64,000 bases of DNA from Leptospira levettii (GCF_002812085.1 NZ_NPDM01000002.1:1-64000), one strand, 5' to 3'; positions 8,669 through 17,189 are shown, counted from the stretch's first letter. Program-made: numbers and translations. The notes: a model not told the origin generated them from the sequence alone.

Positions 8669-9388
8669 ATGTTAGCATTTACCAAAAAACCAGTTTCAAT
8701 TCTTTTTATGACTACCTTCTTCTTCCTCAGTTGTAATTTTGAGAGTTATATCTCACTATCCTTGGAAGAAATCCAAAAACTCATCCGTTCTAAAGAGAAA
8801 AAGGGAATTTTGTTTCCTGCTACCATCAAACTGGAAGTAAGTGGTACCGAAAGTTGTGAACGTGACAAAGTGAAAATCACAGACTATGTAAATGACTACC
8901 TCATTGAACCGAAAGAAGGAGTCTGCACCAACGACAGTGACAAAATGAAAACCTATCTGGAAATTGAAGGGAAAGTAAAACTGGTCAACGATGAAAGTCT
9001 TCTAGCGGATGACATCCATCTTGTTAGTTTTTCTGCCTTCGAAAAAGACAAAGAACTAAAACTATCCCTCCACCTCAATAATAACAGTTTCCAATCCATT
9101 TCCGCATTCACCCAAAGAGAATTTTGGGCAAAATTAGAGCCGAAAGACTTATCTATCCAGATTTACCTTTCCAACAATACAAACCAAGATATGTCGATGA
9201 ACTGTCGCAGTTGTTATCTCAATGGCACACCAAAACCATTCAGGGGCACAACCAACTTTCCAAAAGATTCCGAAGTCACAGTGAAACTCTCTACAATCTT
9301 TGTAGAATCCATCTTGGAGAACGGAAACGACACCGTTGTTTCTTTCCAAAGTAAAGACAATCTAGATACACAAACAAAAAGCAAATAG
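8669..9388 (+). CDS. Putative lipoprotein, unknown function
   Basis: 239 residues. K-K at 6-7 and a hydrophobic stretch lead to F-F-L-S-C at about residue 22, a loose spirochetal lipobox, so the mature protein should be lipidated at that cysteine. The rest is mainly beta-like (K-I-T-D-Y-V-N-D-Y-L, Y-L-E-I-E-G-K-V-K-L) with a C-M-N-C-R-S-C-like cysteine patch (C-R-S-C near 183) that could bind metal or form disulfides. The family is not recognised. A strong promoter and RBS precede it and a second lipoprotein follows after 12 nt, so the two are co-expressed. Confidence 0.7.
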   Translation: MLAFTKKPVSILFMTTFFFLSCNFESYISLSLEEIQKLIRSKEKKGILFPATIKLEVSGTESCERDKVKITDYVNDYLIEPKEGVCTNDSDKMKTYLEIEGKVKLVNDESLLADDIHLVSFSAFEKDKELKLSLHLNNNSFQSISAFTQREFWAKLEPKDLSIQIYLSNNTNQDMSMNCRSCYLNGTPKPFRGTTNFPKDSEVTVKLSTIFVESILENGNDTVVSFQSKDNLDTQTKSK

Positions 9389-9400
9389 GAAAACAATGAA

Positions 9401-10219
9401 ATGAAACAAATGAAATTAATAATTTTAGGTCTTCTCTGGTTCACTTCAACAGGCTGTTTGGATATTTTCCAAACCATTGAAATTGGAAAGGACAATGTGC
9501 TTACAAGTTTCATGCGATTAAAAATCTATATCAAAGAAGAAAAACAAAACTTTGTTCCGAGAGATAAAACTTTGTCTTTGAAAGATTACCCAGGTGTCAA
9601 GATTCAATCGAAGGTAATCTCAAATGACAATTACCAAGGTATGGATATTTCGTATTCAATACCAGTTTCAAAGTTGAAATCTAATATATCGAGTTTAACT
9701 CAGGAAATCTACCAACCGCCAATTATTGATAAAAACGGACAACTGATCTTCGTATTTTCTACTGATAAGAAGAATTTGGAAAATGCAAAAAAGGGAGAAG
9801 ATGATCGAATGGCAGAGGGCATTCTTGGAATGTTTTCTTATAAGATGTATTTCCCTTCTGATTGGAAACCAAAATCTGCCGTGATACGTATATTTGATTC
9901 TAATCAAAGCATATCTCTCGATGTAATTCCCGCAGGAAATGGTGTTCTCGTTGATTTCCCAATGCGTTATGTAATTGCAGGATCTATTTTAACTTTATCA
10001 AAAACGGAAAAGGTAGATACAAGTTTAGCCAAAGAATCCATCGATAAAAACATAAAAGAAAAAGAAATAGCCAGAAAAAAAGAAGAGGAAGAGCGAAAGA
10101 AAGAACAAGAATTGGAAAGAAAAAGGCAAGAAGAATATGAAAAAGAGGAAGCCAAGAGGGAAGCGGAACGAAAGAAACAACAAGAGATTGATGATAGCAA
10201 TGATGGGGAAGAGGAGTGA
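9401..10219 (+). CDS. Putative lipoprotein with charged helical tail
   Basis: 272 residues. The signal sequence runs to S-T-G-C at about residue 19, a good lipobox. Residues 20-200 are a mixed alpha/beta domain I do not recognise. Residues about 210-265 are almost entirely K, E, R and Q with periodic charges, consistent with a single alpha helix or coiled coil. Start choice: a competing ATG at 9396 hits a stop after one codon, so ATG 9401 with upstream AGGAAAA is used. It lies 12 nt behind the previous lipoprotein gene. The long charged tail suggests a spacer or periplasmic binding arm. Confidence 0.7.
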   Translation: MKQMKLIILGLLWFTSTGCLDIFQTIEIGKDNVLTSFMRLKIYIKEEKQNFVPRDKTLSLKDYPGVKIQSKVISNDNYQGMDISYSIPVSKLKSNISSLTQEIYQPPIIDKNGQLIFVFSTDKKNLENAKKGEDDRMAEGILGMFSYKMYFPSDWKPKSAVIRIFDSNQSISLDVIPAGNGVLVDFPMRYVIAGSILTLSKTEKVDTSLAKESIDKNIKEKEIARKKEEEERKKEQELERKRQEEYEKEEAKREAERKKQQEIDDSNDGEEE

Positions 10220-10365
10220 ACTAGACTGAAGCTGATTTCCTTAGAATATATGAAAAATTTGAGAATTAATTATCAAAAAAGTCAGATTTTCTAATCTTTA
10301 TTGAATTTTAGTATTGCAGGTGTTTGATGGCATTAGACTATTGCTCGATTACGAGGTGTCCTTGA

Positions 10366-11529
10366 ATGAGAGTATTGGTCTGTTTTTTATTGATGATTTC
10401 CTTGCCTCTATATATCCAAGCCGAGACAAAATGTCCGTTAAAGTTTGAAACTGATTATATTTTGGAAGATGGAATAAATATTAGGCGTTTAACAGCTGGC
10501 TCTACCGAAATTATTTTTAAATATGATTCGGTTAGTGAATTCTCCGAAGGCTTATTAAGAGTAAAATTAAACGGAAAATCTGGCTTTGTTGATGAATCTG
10601 GAAAAGTAGTTATTGACCCACAATTTGAAGATGCAAACGGCTTTGTCGGAGGATTAGCGCCAGTTAGATTAAACGATAAATGGGGCTATATAGAAAGAAC
10701 GGGAAAAGTTGTTATAGAGCCTCAGTTTGGGTTGAATAATTCCTTTTGGGATGATCTGGCAGCAATCAAAGAAAAGAATAAATGGGGTTTTATAAATAAG
10801 GCTGGGAAAATAGTTATTGAACCGCAGTTCGATAAAGCATTTGTTTTTAGTGAAGGTTTAGTTGGCGTAGAAATTAATGGTAAATGGGGTTTTGTTGATA
10901 AAACTGGAAAAGTTGTCATAAAGCCTCAATTCGATAATACGTATGGTTTTAAAGAAGGTCTTGCTAGAATTGAAATGAACAATAAGTGGGGTTTTATAGA
11001 TACATCTGGTAGAATAGTAGTAGAACCTCAGTTTGATTTTGTTTTTGATTTCTATAATGGATTAGCGTCCGTGAAGTTAGACTATGAATGGGGTGCTATA
11101 GATACTACAGGAAAATTTATTGTAAAACCACAGTTTAGTTCAAGTTTATATTTTCAGGATGGACTCGCTAAGATTGAGGTAAACGGAAGGTATGGTTATA
11201 TAGATACGTCTGGAAAAATTGCTATTAAACCTACTTTTGAGGATTCGGAAAGTTTCACAGAAGCTTTAGCTCCAGTAAGATTAAATAAAAAGTGGGGATA
11301 TATAAATAAGGTTGGAAAAATAGTGATAAAAGAACAATTTGAAAACGTAAAACGTTTCGAGGATGGACTAGCTGCTGTTAAAATTAATTATAAATGGGGC
11401 TTTATAAATACATCTGGAAGGGTAGTTATTGAACCTATCTTTGATGATGTACTTGGATTTAAGGGTGGTTTGATTAAGGTGAAAATGAAAGACAAATGGG
11501 GCTTTGCTAAAATTTTGAATTGTATTTAA
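10366..11529 (+). CDS. Exported WG-repeat protein
   Basis: 387 residues. A signal peptide of about 19 residues ends in I-Q-A. The rest is nine full copies plus one partial copy of a 34-36-residue repeat with the core K-W-G-F-I-D-x-x-G-K-x-V-I-x-P-Q-F, the WG_beta_rep family; each unit is expected to be a small beta blade. The final unit stops at K-W-G-F-A-K-I. GAGGTG sits 7 nt before the ATG. WG-repeat proteins are widespread and mostly uncharacterised; binding of proteins or glycans is the usual guess. It is monocistronic as far as can be seen. Confidence 0.85.
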   Translation: MRVLVCFLLMISLPLYIQAETKCPLKFETDYILEDGINIRRLTAGSTEIIFKYDSVSEFSEGLLRVKLNGKSGFVDESGKVVIDPQFEDANGFVGGLAPVRLNDKWGYIERTGKVVIEPQFGLNNSFWDDLAAIKEKNKWGFINKAGKIVIEPQFDKAFVFSEGLVGVEINGKWGFVDKTGKVVIKPQFDNTYGFKEGLARIEMNNKWGFIDTSGRIVVEPQFDFVFDFYNGLASVKLDYEWGAIDTTGKFIVKPQFSSSLYFQDGLAKIEVNGRYGYIDTSGKIAIKPTFEDSESFTEALAPVRLNKKWGYINKVGKIVIKEQFENVKRFEDGLAAVKINYKWGFINTSGRVVIEPIFDDVLGFKGGLIKVKMKDKWGFAKILNCI

Positions 11530-12010
11530 AATAGTTTTAAATTTTTTCCTAGAGAAGTAGTGTTTCTTGGAAACTTTGATTATCTAGTTTTAAAGCTTCT
11601 ATTTCGAAAGTAAATAAAGTTAAAGAAAATAGTGTTAAACGATCAGATCGAAATGAATAGAGCCTTCGAATCATTTGGTTAATATTTCTTATGATTGTCT
11701 ATGATATTATATATAGTTTATATTTTAAGTATATATTCGAAAACATTGAATGACCTGTTGTTTTGTATTAATAAGAAATAATAAAAATTCATTTTAAATC
11801 ATTGAGAGTTGAGTAAATATATTGATTTAGTTTAAACTTTTATTTTTTATTTTCATTCATTGGAATGTAAATTATGATTCTAGTAAAGTATCGCTTTGGT
11901 ATTATGGCGAGTTGGTCAAAATTTACAGAAAGAAAAAAGCTCCCCAACAAATCTTGATCGAATTAGAACGATTGATGAATTGTTTTTAGAACTTTTGAAA
12001 TTAGGTGATA
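11530..12010. other. A+T-rich gap with no convincing gene
   Basis: This 481-nt stretch holds no convincing gene, tRNA or strong hairpin. A short open frame near 11890-12050 (plus strand, no ATG) reads plausibly helical (D-R-I-R-T-I-D-E-L-F-L-E-L-L), but it has no start signal and runs into the convergent gene. It may be a decayed gene end. Confidence 0.4.
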
Positions 12011-12463
12011 TTAGATCACAATCACCTCATACGAATCAAAAAGAATCCACAATTCTTTAGATACTTTGTGGATTTCTTTATATTGCGTCTGAAATCTGTT
12101 GAAAAGATTCTCCTCCATGAAAGCGATCAAATTTTGAGACTCCAGCTCTGATAGGATGGCAATACAATCTTGCATAGAGTTTTGGAGTTGTGATAAGGAT
12201 TGCTTCACCCTTTCTCCCATATCGACTCCATTCAGGTTGATTACCTTGTTTTGATGGACTCCCATGGAGGTGAGAGTAGGATCAATCACAAGCAATCCAT
12301 GTGCCATTTGAATTAGAGATTCAAATTTTTGAAAGATGGGACGTAAGTCTTTTAATTCAAAATCTCTGAGTCCCTCGGCAGTGGAAATCCAAGACAAACC
12401 ATCGATCAATTCCGCTAGAGTTTTGGTCGTTTGAAAAAACATTGCTTGGTTATTGGATTTCAT
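12011..12463 (-). CDS. Helical hypothetical protein
   Basis: 150 residues, largely helical with heptad-like leucine and isoleucine spacing (T-L-A-E-L-I, Q-K-F-E-S-L-I, L-S-Q-L-Q-N-S-M, A-I-L-S-E-L). No signal peptide, membrane segment or catalytic motif. It lies 28 nt downstream of the zinc-ribbon gene on the same strand and is the last member of the five-gene minus-strand run. Function unknown; the leucine spacing suggests a small partner or assembly protein. Confidence 0.6.
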   Translation of the reverse strand: MKSNNQAMFFQTTKTLAELIDGLSWISTAEGLRDFELKDLRPIFQKFESLIQMAHGLLVIDPTLTSMGVHQNKVINLNGVDMGERVKQSLSQLQNSMQDCIAILSELESQNLIAFMEENLFNRFQTQYKEIHKVSKELWILFDSYEVIVI

Positions 12464-12491
12464 TGTGGATTGTAACCTTAGTGTATTGTAT

Positions 12492-13289
12492 TCAATCGCT
12501 TAATACACGAATCAAATCGTCTTTCGAAAACTGGATTACATTAACTGAATCGACAACTTTCTCTTCTCGTGTAGAGTGATCATGTGAATAATAGAATACG
12601 TATTTTAATGGCTGAGGACTTTTACTTAATTTTTCAATATCGCTTTTTAGTTTATCGTTATTTTTGAGATTCACTGCACTAAATGTTTCACAAGCGATCA
12701 TTCCATCTTTTGATAGAATATCATATCCTTTAGTAAACTCTAGATTTAAGTAAAATATTTGTTCTCCGTGTTTGTCCATTAGATATTCTAATCCCAAAAA
12801 AGTCGTAATATTGGAGAAGGTTTGATTTATTTGTTCTATTAAATTCGAAGGGTCTGGATTGAAAGAATTGCTACCAATTTTTTCAAACTTAAGAGCGTAA
12901 AAGTAGTCGAAAGTTGATTTTGAGATCAATGAATCCATTAGACCTTTGGTTTGTCCTAAGTTGATTTTGATTCTATCGAGATTATCTTTTATGTTTTGTT
13001 TGTTATAGCAGATATTCGGTAAATATGTTTCAATTACAATACCATCCATATGAGACTCATCTGCCCAACATTTGATGTCATCAATATAACAGATATGTGC
13101 TTCTTCAAAAGGCTCCTTTGACTCAGTATATTCAGCCTGAAAACCTCCATTGAGATGAGTGTTGTAAAAGCTAAGTTGCAGATTATTCTTCGATTTGACT
13201 TTGCTAGCACATTGATTACAGACTGAATTTGGATATCTTTCACTATAATCTACTTTTGAATGACAAATTTGGCACAATTGAATTTCCAT
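12492..13289 (-). CDS. Zinc-ribbon domain fused to unknown C-terminal domain
   Basis: 265 residues. The N-terminus holds C-Q-I-C at 6-9 and C-N-Q-C at 24-27, a four-cysteine zinc ribbon with S-E-R-Y-P-N between. It continues with N-T-H-L-N-G-G-F and then a C-Y-I-D-D-I-K-C-W-A-D-E segment ending in G-I-V-I-E near 85. From memory this first 90-residue part resembles a widespread small stand-alone zinc-ribbon family of unknown function. Here it is fused to about 170 extra residues (alpha/beta, with F-Y-L-N-L-E-F-T-K-G-Y-D and V-F-Y-Y-S-H-D) that I do not recognise. TAGGAAA lies just before the ATG. It lies between the nuclease-like gene and the 150-residue gene. Confidence 0.65.
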   Translation of the reverse strand: MEIQLCQICHSKVDYSERYPNSVCNQCASKVKSKNNLQLSFYNTHLNGGFQAEYTESKEPFEEAHICYIDDIKCWADESHMDGIVIETYLPNICYNKQNIKDNLDRIKINLGQTKGLMDSLISKSTFDYFYALKFEKIGSNSFNPDPSNLIEQINQTFSNITTFLGLEYLMDKHGEQIFYLNLEFTKGYDILSKDGMIACETFSAVNLKNNDKLKSDIEKLSKSPQPLKYVFYYSHDHSTREEKVVDSVNVIQFSKDDLIRVLSD

Positions 13290-13359
13290 TTTTTCCTACT
13301 TAAAATTGGTTCATAAGAATTTCCATTGATTTGGAGAAAATATGGGTAATCGATGATTT

Positions 13360-14457
13360 CTAGCATGGGTGCTCCTTGATTTTTCTATGATTCAAACTGT
13401 CATGCGAATTTTTCATACCAAATATACCATGTTGGTAGGACAAATTTTTCACAAATTTCTCTATAGAATCATCAAAATAGCAATAAATTAATTTTACCCC
13501 GTTGGAATAACAAGTATTAAGTTTTCGTTTATCCCGTGAAATCTGTCTCTTGAACGCTTTTTTCCCTCCAAAATGTTTGATAGGTTTTACATGTTGAGCA
13601 CCTTGATACTCAATTCCGATCTTTTTGTCTTCGTGTTCAAAATAGAAATCGAGTTCCAGTCCACCTAACCATTTCGGTCGAAACCGCCTTTTTATTTTGC
13701 TTGGATCGACTACTTTAGTTAGTTCCTTGTATAAAGTGTGTTCCTGGACATATCCTTCGCCAATCCGTTTATATCCCAATTTCTCTCTTAGCTGATTTTC
13801 TGACTCTCGAAGACATTCTTGAATTCTGAAACGCAAAAAAAGATAGTAATAGTATTTATTGTTTTCAAAAGATTCTAATTTTGGAGCCAAATAATCTTCG
13901 TCTTTATACTCTCGAAGATAGTGTAAAAGTAAAGATGTTCGGTTTTTGACTTTGAATTTAGGTAAATTCCTTTTGAAGACTTTTAGAAATGCTTCCAGAT
14001 TACTAACAACAATATCTGTGAGAGGGTAGTGACTTTTAAAGAAGAAGAGGAATATTTTTAAGTCTAATTCAGTTTTATTTTTTAACTGATTTTTTAAATA
14101 TGAAAACGCTTCCAAACTTAGTGTATTAATTCCAACCTTCCCATTGTTTAGTATATACCTATGTAAATAATTCTCCCATAACTTGTTTTTGAAAAATGGC
14201 TTTAGGATTTGAAAAACATATTTTGTGAAATCTTCTCTCGGAGTAAGTTTGAATTTTTCTAGATAGATTTTGAATAGTTTAATTTGAATCCACTCAAGAC
14301 TATTATTCCATTCCCCTAGTTCAGGATTATATTCGCCTGTTCGACAAAATTGATTAATTTCATTATGTTTGATTCTAAATTCTTCTTTTTTATTACAAAG
14401 CAGAAGTTCATGACTATATTTCTTTTCAATGAAATTCATTTGATCAACATTTTTCAT
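13360..14457 (-). CDS. PD-(D/E)XK-like (ExQ) nuclease, unknown system
   Basis: 365 residues from ATG 14457. This start is preferred over the upstream ATG at 14499 because AAAGGAGGA (14464-14472) sits 7 nt before it. The first 220 residues are helical and basic without a known motif. The C-terminal domain carries L-E-L-D-F-Y-F (D270), then I-G-I-E-Y-Q-G (E283, Q285), followed by F-K-R-Q-I-S-R-D-K-R-K and G-V-K-L-I-Y-C-Y-F. D...ExQ followed by a basic helix and a hydrophobic strand is the arrangement of VSR-like and DUF559-like members of the PD-(D/E)XK superfamily, where Q replaces K. A metal-dependent nuclease is likely; nucleic acid and trigger are unknown. It is in the middle of a five-gene run with unusual neighbours. 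Confidence 0.7.
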   Translation of the reverse strand: MKNVDQMNFIEKKYSHELLLCNKKEEFRIKHNEINQFCRTGEYNPELGEWNNSLEWIQIKLFKIYLEKFKLTPREDFTKYVFQILKPFFKNKLWENYLHRYILNNGKVGINTLSLEAFSYLKNQLKNKTELDLKIFLFFFKSHYPLTDIVVSNLEAFLKVFKRNLPKFKVKNRTSLLLHYLREYKDEDYLAPKLESFENNKYYYYLFLRFRIQECLRESENQLREKLGYKRIGEGYVQEHTLYKELTKVVDPSKIKRRFRPKWLGGLELDFYFEHEDKKIGIEYQGAQHVKPIKHFGGKKAFKRQISRDKRKLNTCYSNGVKLIYCYFDDSIEKFVKNLSYQHGIFGMKNSHDSLNHRKIKEHPC

Positions 14458-14520
14458 TCGATATCCTCCTTTGGAAAAAGATAAAATTAATAGAAACAAA
14501 CTGTTTTTTCATCGAAATAG

Positions 14521-14946
14521 TTATTCTTGGATTTCTGCGGTTTGTTCAGGAAGTTTAAACTTATTTTCGATGTAGTTTATATAATCTTGTAATTTGGATC
14601 TAAATATCCTACAAGAGAATTCATACAAATGGCAAATGGAACTGAACTCAAATCCAGAATTTGAATTATATTGTGATTGTTCTTCTTCAATTCTGTATTG
14701 ATTTGCTTTATTCAATTCAAAATGAAGTTTGTGCCATTCTTTAAAGAAATTCTGTATAAATTTTTTAGTTTTACTTACTAACGAATTTTCATTCTCGATT
14801 TTTGTCATAAGTTCTTCGAGTTCCTTAAACGGTTTATCCTCAATATAGATCATTCTTTTTGAGAAATTAATTTCATCGTAATTGCTCAATAGCTTTTTAA
14901 TGCGAATATAAGTTTGATATTGTAGAGTAGTTATTTGTTGTTTCAT
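14521..14946 (-). CDS. Helical hypothetical protein
   Basis: 141 residues, mostly helical and charged (K-E-L-E-E-L-M-T-K-I-E-N-E, F-F-K-E-W-H-K-L-H-F-E-L-N-K), with two cysteines at about 105 and 112. No known motif. A good ribosome-binding site (AAAGGAG) lies 8 nt before the ATG. It lies 63 nt upstream of the nuclease start and downstream of the 174-residue gene, same strand. It could be a partner subunit of the nuclease; this is inference from position only. Confidence 0.6.
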   Translation of the reverse strand: MKQQITTLQYQTYIRIKKLLSNYDEINFSKRMIYIEDKPFKELEELMTKIENENSLVSKTKKFIQNFFKEWHKLHFELNKANQYRIEEEQSQYNSNSGFEFSSICHLYEFSCRIFRSKLQDYINYIENKFKLPEQTAEIQE

Positions 14947-14990
14947 GGAATTGTCTCCTTTAGTTTAATTTTGAATTAAGTAAATTGATT

Positions 14991-15025
14991 AGGAGGTATG
15001 CTTTTTTGAGATTAAAACTACCTCC
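14991..15025. repeat. Hairpin with GGAGGTA/TACCTCC arms
   Basis: GGAGGTA at 14992-14998 is inverted as TACCTCC at 15019-15025, with a 20-nt A/T-rich loop. It lies between the 174-residue and 141-residue genes of the nuclease cluster. The same arm sequence recurs in the hairpin at 15679-15735 on the other side of the 174-residue gene. It may be a terminator/attenuator or a binding site. Confidence 0.5.
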
Positions 15026-15034
15026 CAAATTCGA

Positions 15035-15559
15035 TTACACTTGTGTTTTGGTTAATTCATAAACTGAGAATGACCAATTTTCGATTTCTTCTACTCTTTG
15101 ATCGGTCACTTGGAAATATTCTTTTTCAGAAATTAATCCTAAAACAGTTCCATCAAGCAGATGTAATCGATCCCACCTAATCTTTAGATCTGCTCTTCCT
15201 TTAAAAACGATGACAGGATGAATTCTTTCAGGACTATACATCCTGCCGAAATATCCGTTGATGTTTTGTTTAACTGTGCTTTCAAAGTCATTCGGATCGA
15301 GAATAAATGCTTTTGTGTCCCTCAATCTAGGCATTTTCATTTGAAAGTAGCTTCCATTATGAATTTGACCTAAAATTAAAGGTTTTAGACCAGCGTATTC
15401 GTCTCCAAGTCTACGAGCTAGTCCAAGTTCATTATTAACAACTAGTAATAGCCTTTTATCTGAACTAATAGTTAATGTAAGTTTATCTCTATGTTTGTTA
15501 ACCAATTCAGTAAAGTCATGGTATGTTCCCTGATTGATTTTTGAGTTTTCTTTTATCAT
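15035..15559 (-). CDS. Hypothetical protein, first gene of nuclease cluster
   Basis: 174 residues from ATG 15559, chosen because AAGGAG (15568-15573) lies 8 nt upstream; an ATG six codons earlier lacks such a site. The protein is alpha/beta with a basic centre (R-L-L-L-V-V-N-N-E, A-R-R-L-G-D-E-Y-A-G-L-K, R-A-D-L-K-I-R-W-D-R-L-H-L-L-D-G). No catalytic motif or family recognised. It is flanked on both sides by hairpins with the same arm sequence, which points to regulation specific to this gene or its product. Confidence 0.6.
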   Translation of the reverse strand: MIKENSKINQGTYHDFTELVNKHRDKLTLTISSDKRLLLVVNNELGLARRLGDEYAGLKPLILGQIHNGSYFQMKMPRLRDTKAFILDPNDFESTVKQNINGYFGRMYSPERIHPVIVFKGRADLKIRWDRLHLLDGTVLGLISEKEYFQVTDQRVEEIENWSFSVYELTKTQV

Positions 15560-15577
15560 ATTTATTGCTCCTTGCAA

Positions 15578-16214
15578 TTCATAGATTTGGCATTAGCCTG
15601 TTGATTTAGTAAGAAGACATAGCTATCGCTATATCCTGTTTACAGAATTTTCGAATTCTTTTGATTTAATGATATTCTATCGAAGTGAATACTTCAGAAG
15701 GGGGTAAGGTTAAATTACCTCCTTTTTACTTCGATAATCATCTATCAAAATATTTGATGAAGATGTCCTCATAATAGTGAAGGTAGCTTCATTTGATAGT
15801 ACTTGAACTTTCTGAAATTTCATAACTCATAAGCGAATTCTCCTTGCCACTCCAGTTTTTAATATCGATAAAGGGGGCGGGTATAATATCACGATCGTGG
15901 AACTTTTGTCAAACGAAAAAAAATGATTAGTGGAATTTTTTTCTAACTCAGTTCTGATTTAGATGAGTGAAAAATGATGTTAGTTCTTAGTGCGCTCAGA
16001 GGTTACTTTCGGAAATCAGAATCATATCTTATATGTCAGGCTCAAGGCTCGGAAAGGATATGGTATGCTGAGTTATTGAAGCAAGTTAGTCGTGGTTTAT
16101 AAATAATATTCTTAAAAAGTCAAGTGGAAACTAGGGGACATAAAGGTGACATTATACATATTATGTGAATCCGAGTCGGGATTTATTCAGTGTTTTTGAG
16201 ATTTATCTATTTTG
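15578..16214. other. Long leader/intergenic region with inverted repeats
   Basis: 637 nt without a gene. It contains the nested hairpin at 15679-15735 and a second long inverted repeat, CTATCAAA (15742-15749) with TTTGATAG (15792-15799), which could also pair internally through ATGAAG/CTTCAT. The rest, to 16214, shows nothing I recognise. It is the likely leader of the minus-strand nuclease cluster. Confidence 0.45.
15679..15735. repeat. Nested hairpin upstream of nuclease cluster
   Basis: The outer arms ATCGAAGT (15679-15686) and ACTTCGAT (15728-15735) are perfect complements. The inner arms GGGGGTAA (15700-15707) and TTACCTCC (15715-15722) pair with one G/T position. The inner arm matches the GGAGGTA/TACCTCC arms of the hairpin at 14991-15025. 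It lies about 120 nt upstream of the 174-residue gene start. Confidence 0.55.
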
Positions 16215-16511
16215 TTATATTTTTAATTTCTTTTTAAAATATAAGAATAAATCTTTTATTAAATGATTTCTACTGGGTTCTGGTTTCATGTTTGAGGTGT
16301 CGAGATAGTTCTGTAAATTTTCCAAATATTGATTCGGAAAATCTTGGCTAAGGTGATGTTTAATGTTGGGATAATATCTATCACCTGATTTAGTTGCAGT
16401 CAATATTCTCTTTTGATCTAGGGTTTCGTCTCCTAAATTTGCAACAAATTTCTTTTTAGCATAACTATAATAAACTGTGCTGAACGGAAGTTTTGCTTTG
16501 TTAACCTCTTC
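16215..16511 (-). pseudogene. Downstream 98-codon open frame, in phase with the membrane protein after TGA
   Basis: Immediately after the TGA that ends the 225-residue membrane protein, the same frame stays open for 98 codons (K-A-K-L-P-F-S-T-V-Y-Y ... F-Y-F-K-K-K-L-K-I). The composition is protein-like. The first ATG, GTG or TTG in this frame is a TTG 37 codons in (16403), so this part is unlikely to be an independent gene. Either a nonsense mutation split a gene of about 324 codons, or the TGA is read through. No domain recognised. Confidence 0.5.
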
Positions 16512-17189
16512 TCATTCTTCATTCAAATGATAGTCAAGGTAAACTAAGTAGAGGTTTTCGTTTATTTTAGCCATTATTTTGCCAGCAAAATATAAATCAT
16601 CTGTATATGGATAAATGACTTTTTCTTCTAATGAATAGCTTACTAACTCATTTGGATTGAAAATCTGTTTAGATTTAAATAAATAGCAATTGTTTGCAGT
16701 TGGTGATGGAAAATGTTTTGTGTTGAGTTTGTAGATATAATTTAAGATAGCTCCTAAATTATTTGTTAGTTTATTGATTTGTTCTTTATATGCGTTATCT
16801 TTTACTTGGATTATGTTTTTGAGCCTGTTGTAGTCATCGATAATTACCTTTATTTCTTCTCGCTCTATCCAATTCATCGTCCATCTTCTAGTAACGGCTA
16901 GGATTTTTTGATGAATCATATTTGCAAAAGGTTCAATAATGAATGGAATTGTTAGAGTTGAGATAATTGGGACGTTCAATCTGAAAGAATCTTGATTCAA
17001 AGAAGTTTTGAAATTTAAAAGTGCAAGATTTACCTCGTTAGAATTGAGCTTTGTAAACAAGATTAATAAAATATCGTAATTTGTTATTATAAATGAAGTG
17101 AATAGTGTTCCGATAAAAGGGTGATTTAGTCTGGATTTGATTACATCTTCAATGAGGTTTGATTTCTTTTCAGTCGTTTCAGGTGTCAT
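16512..17189 (-). CDS. Two-helix membrane protein, possible defence effector
   Basis: 225 residues. The N-terminus E-D-V-I-K-S-R-L-N-H-P-F-I-G-T-L leads into a first membrane helix (about 26-46). A second hydrophobic segment follows at about 73-92, then a basic W-T-M-N-W-I-E-R-E-E coiled-coil linker (about 105-145) and a soluble C-terminal domain of beta character (about 160-225). The S-R-L-x-x-P-F-I-G start followed by two helices and a linker resembles uncharacterised membrane proteins I associate with defence regions; this is recollection, not proof. It ends in TGA at 16512-16514, after which the same frame continues. Confidence 0.6.
   Translation of the reverse strand: MTPETTEKKSNLIEDVIKSRLNHPFIGTLFTSFIITNYDILLILFTKLNSNEVNLALLNFKTSLNQDSFRLNVPIISTLTIPFIIEPFANMIHQKILAVTRRWTMNWIEREEIKVIIDDYNRLKNIIQVKDNAYKEQINKLTNNLGAILNYIYKLNTKHFPSPTANNCYLFKSKQIFNPNELVSYSLEEKVIYPYTDDLYFAGKIMAKINENLYLVYLDYHLNEE

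Noticed and set aside
11880..12050. Possible short gene without ATG in the gap after the WG-repeat gene
   Set aside because: No start signal and it runs into the convergent gene; at best a remnant.
12011..16214. Possible CRISPR array among the repeated hairpins
   Set aside because: Only two copies of the arm occur and spacing is irregular; there are no repeat-spacer units or cas genes.
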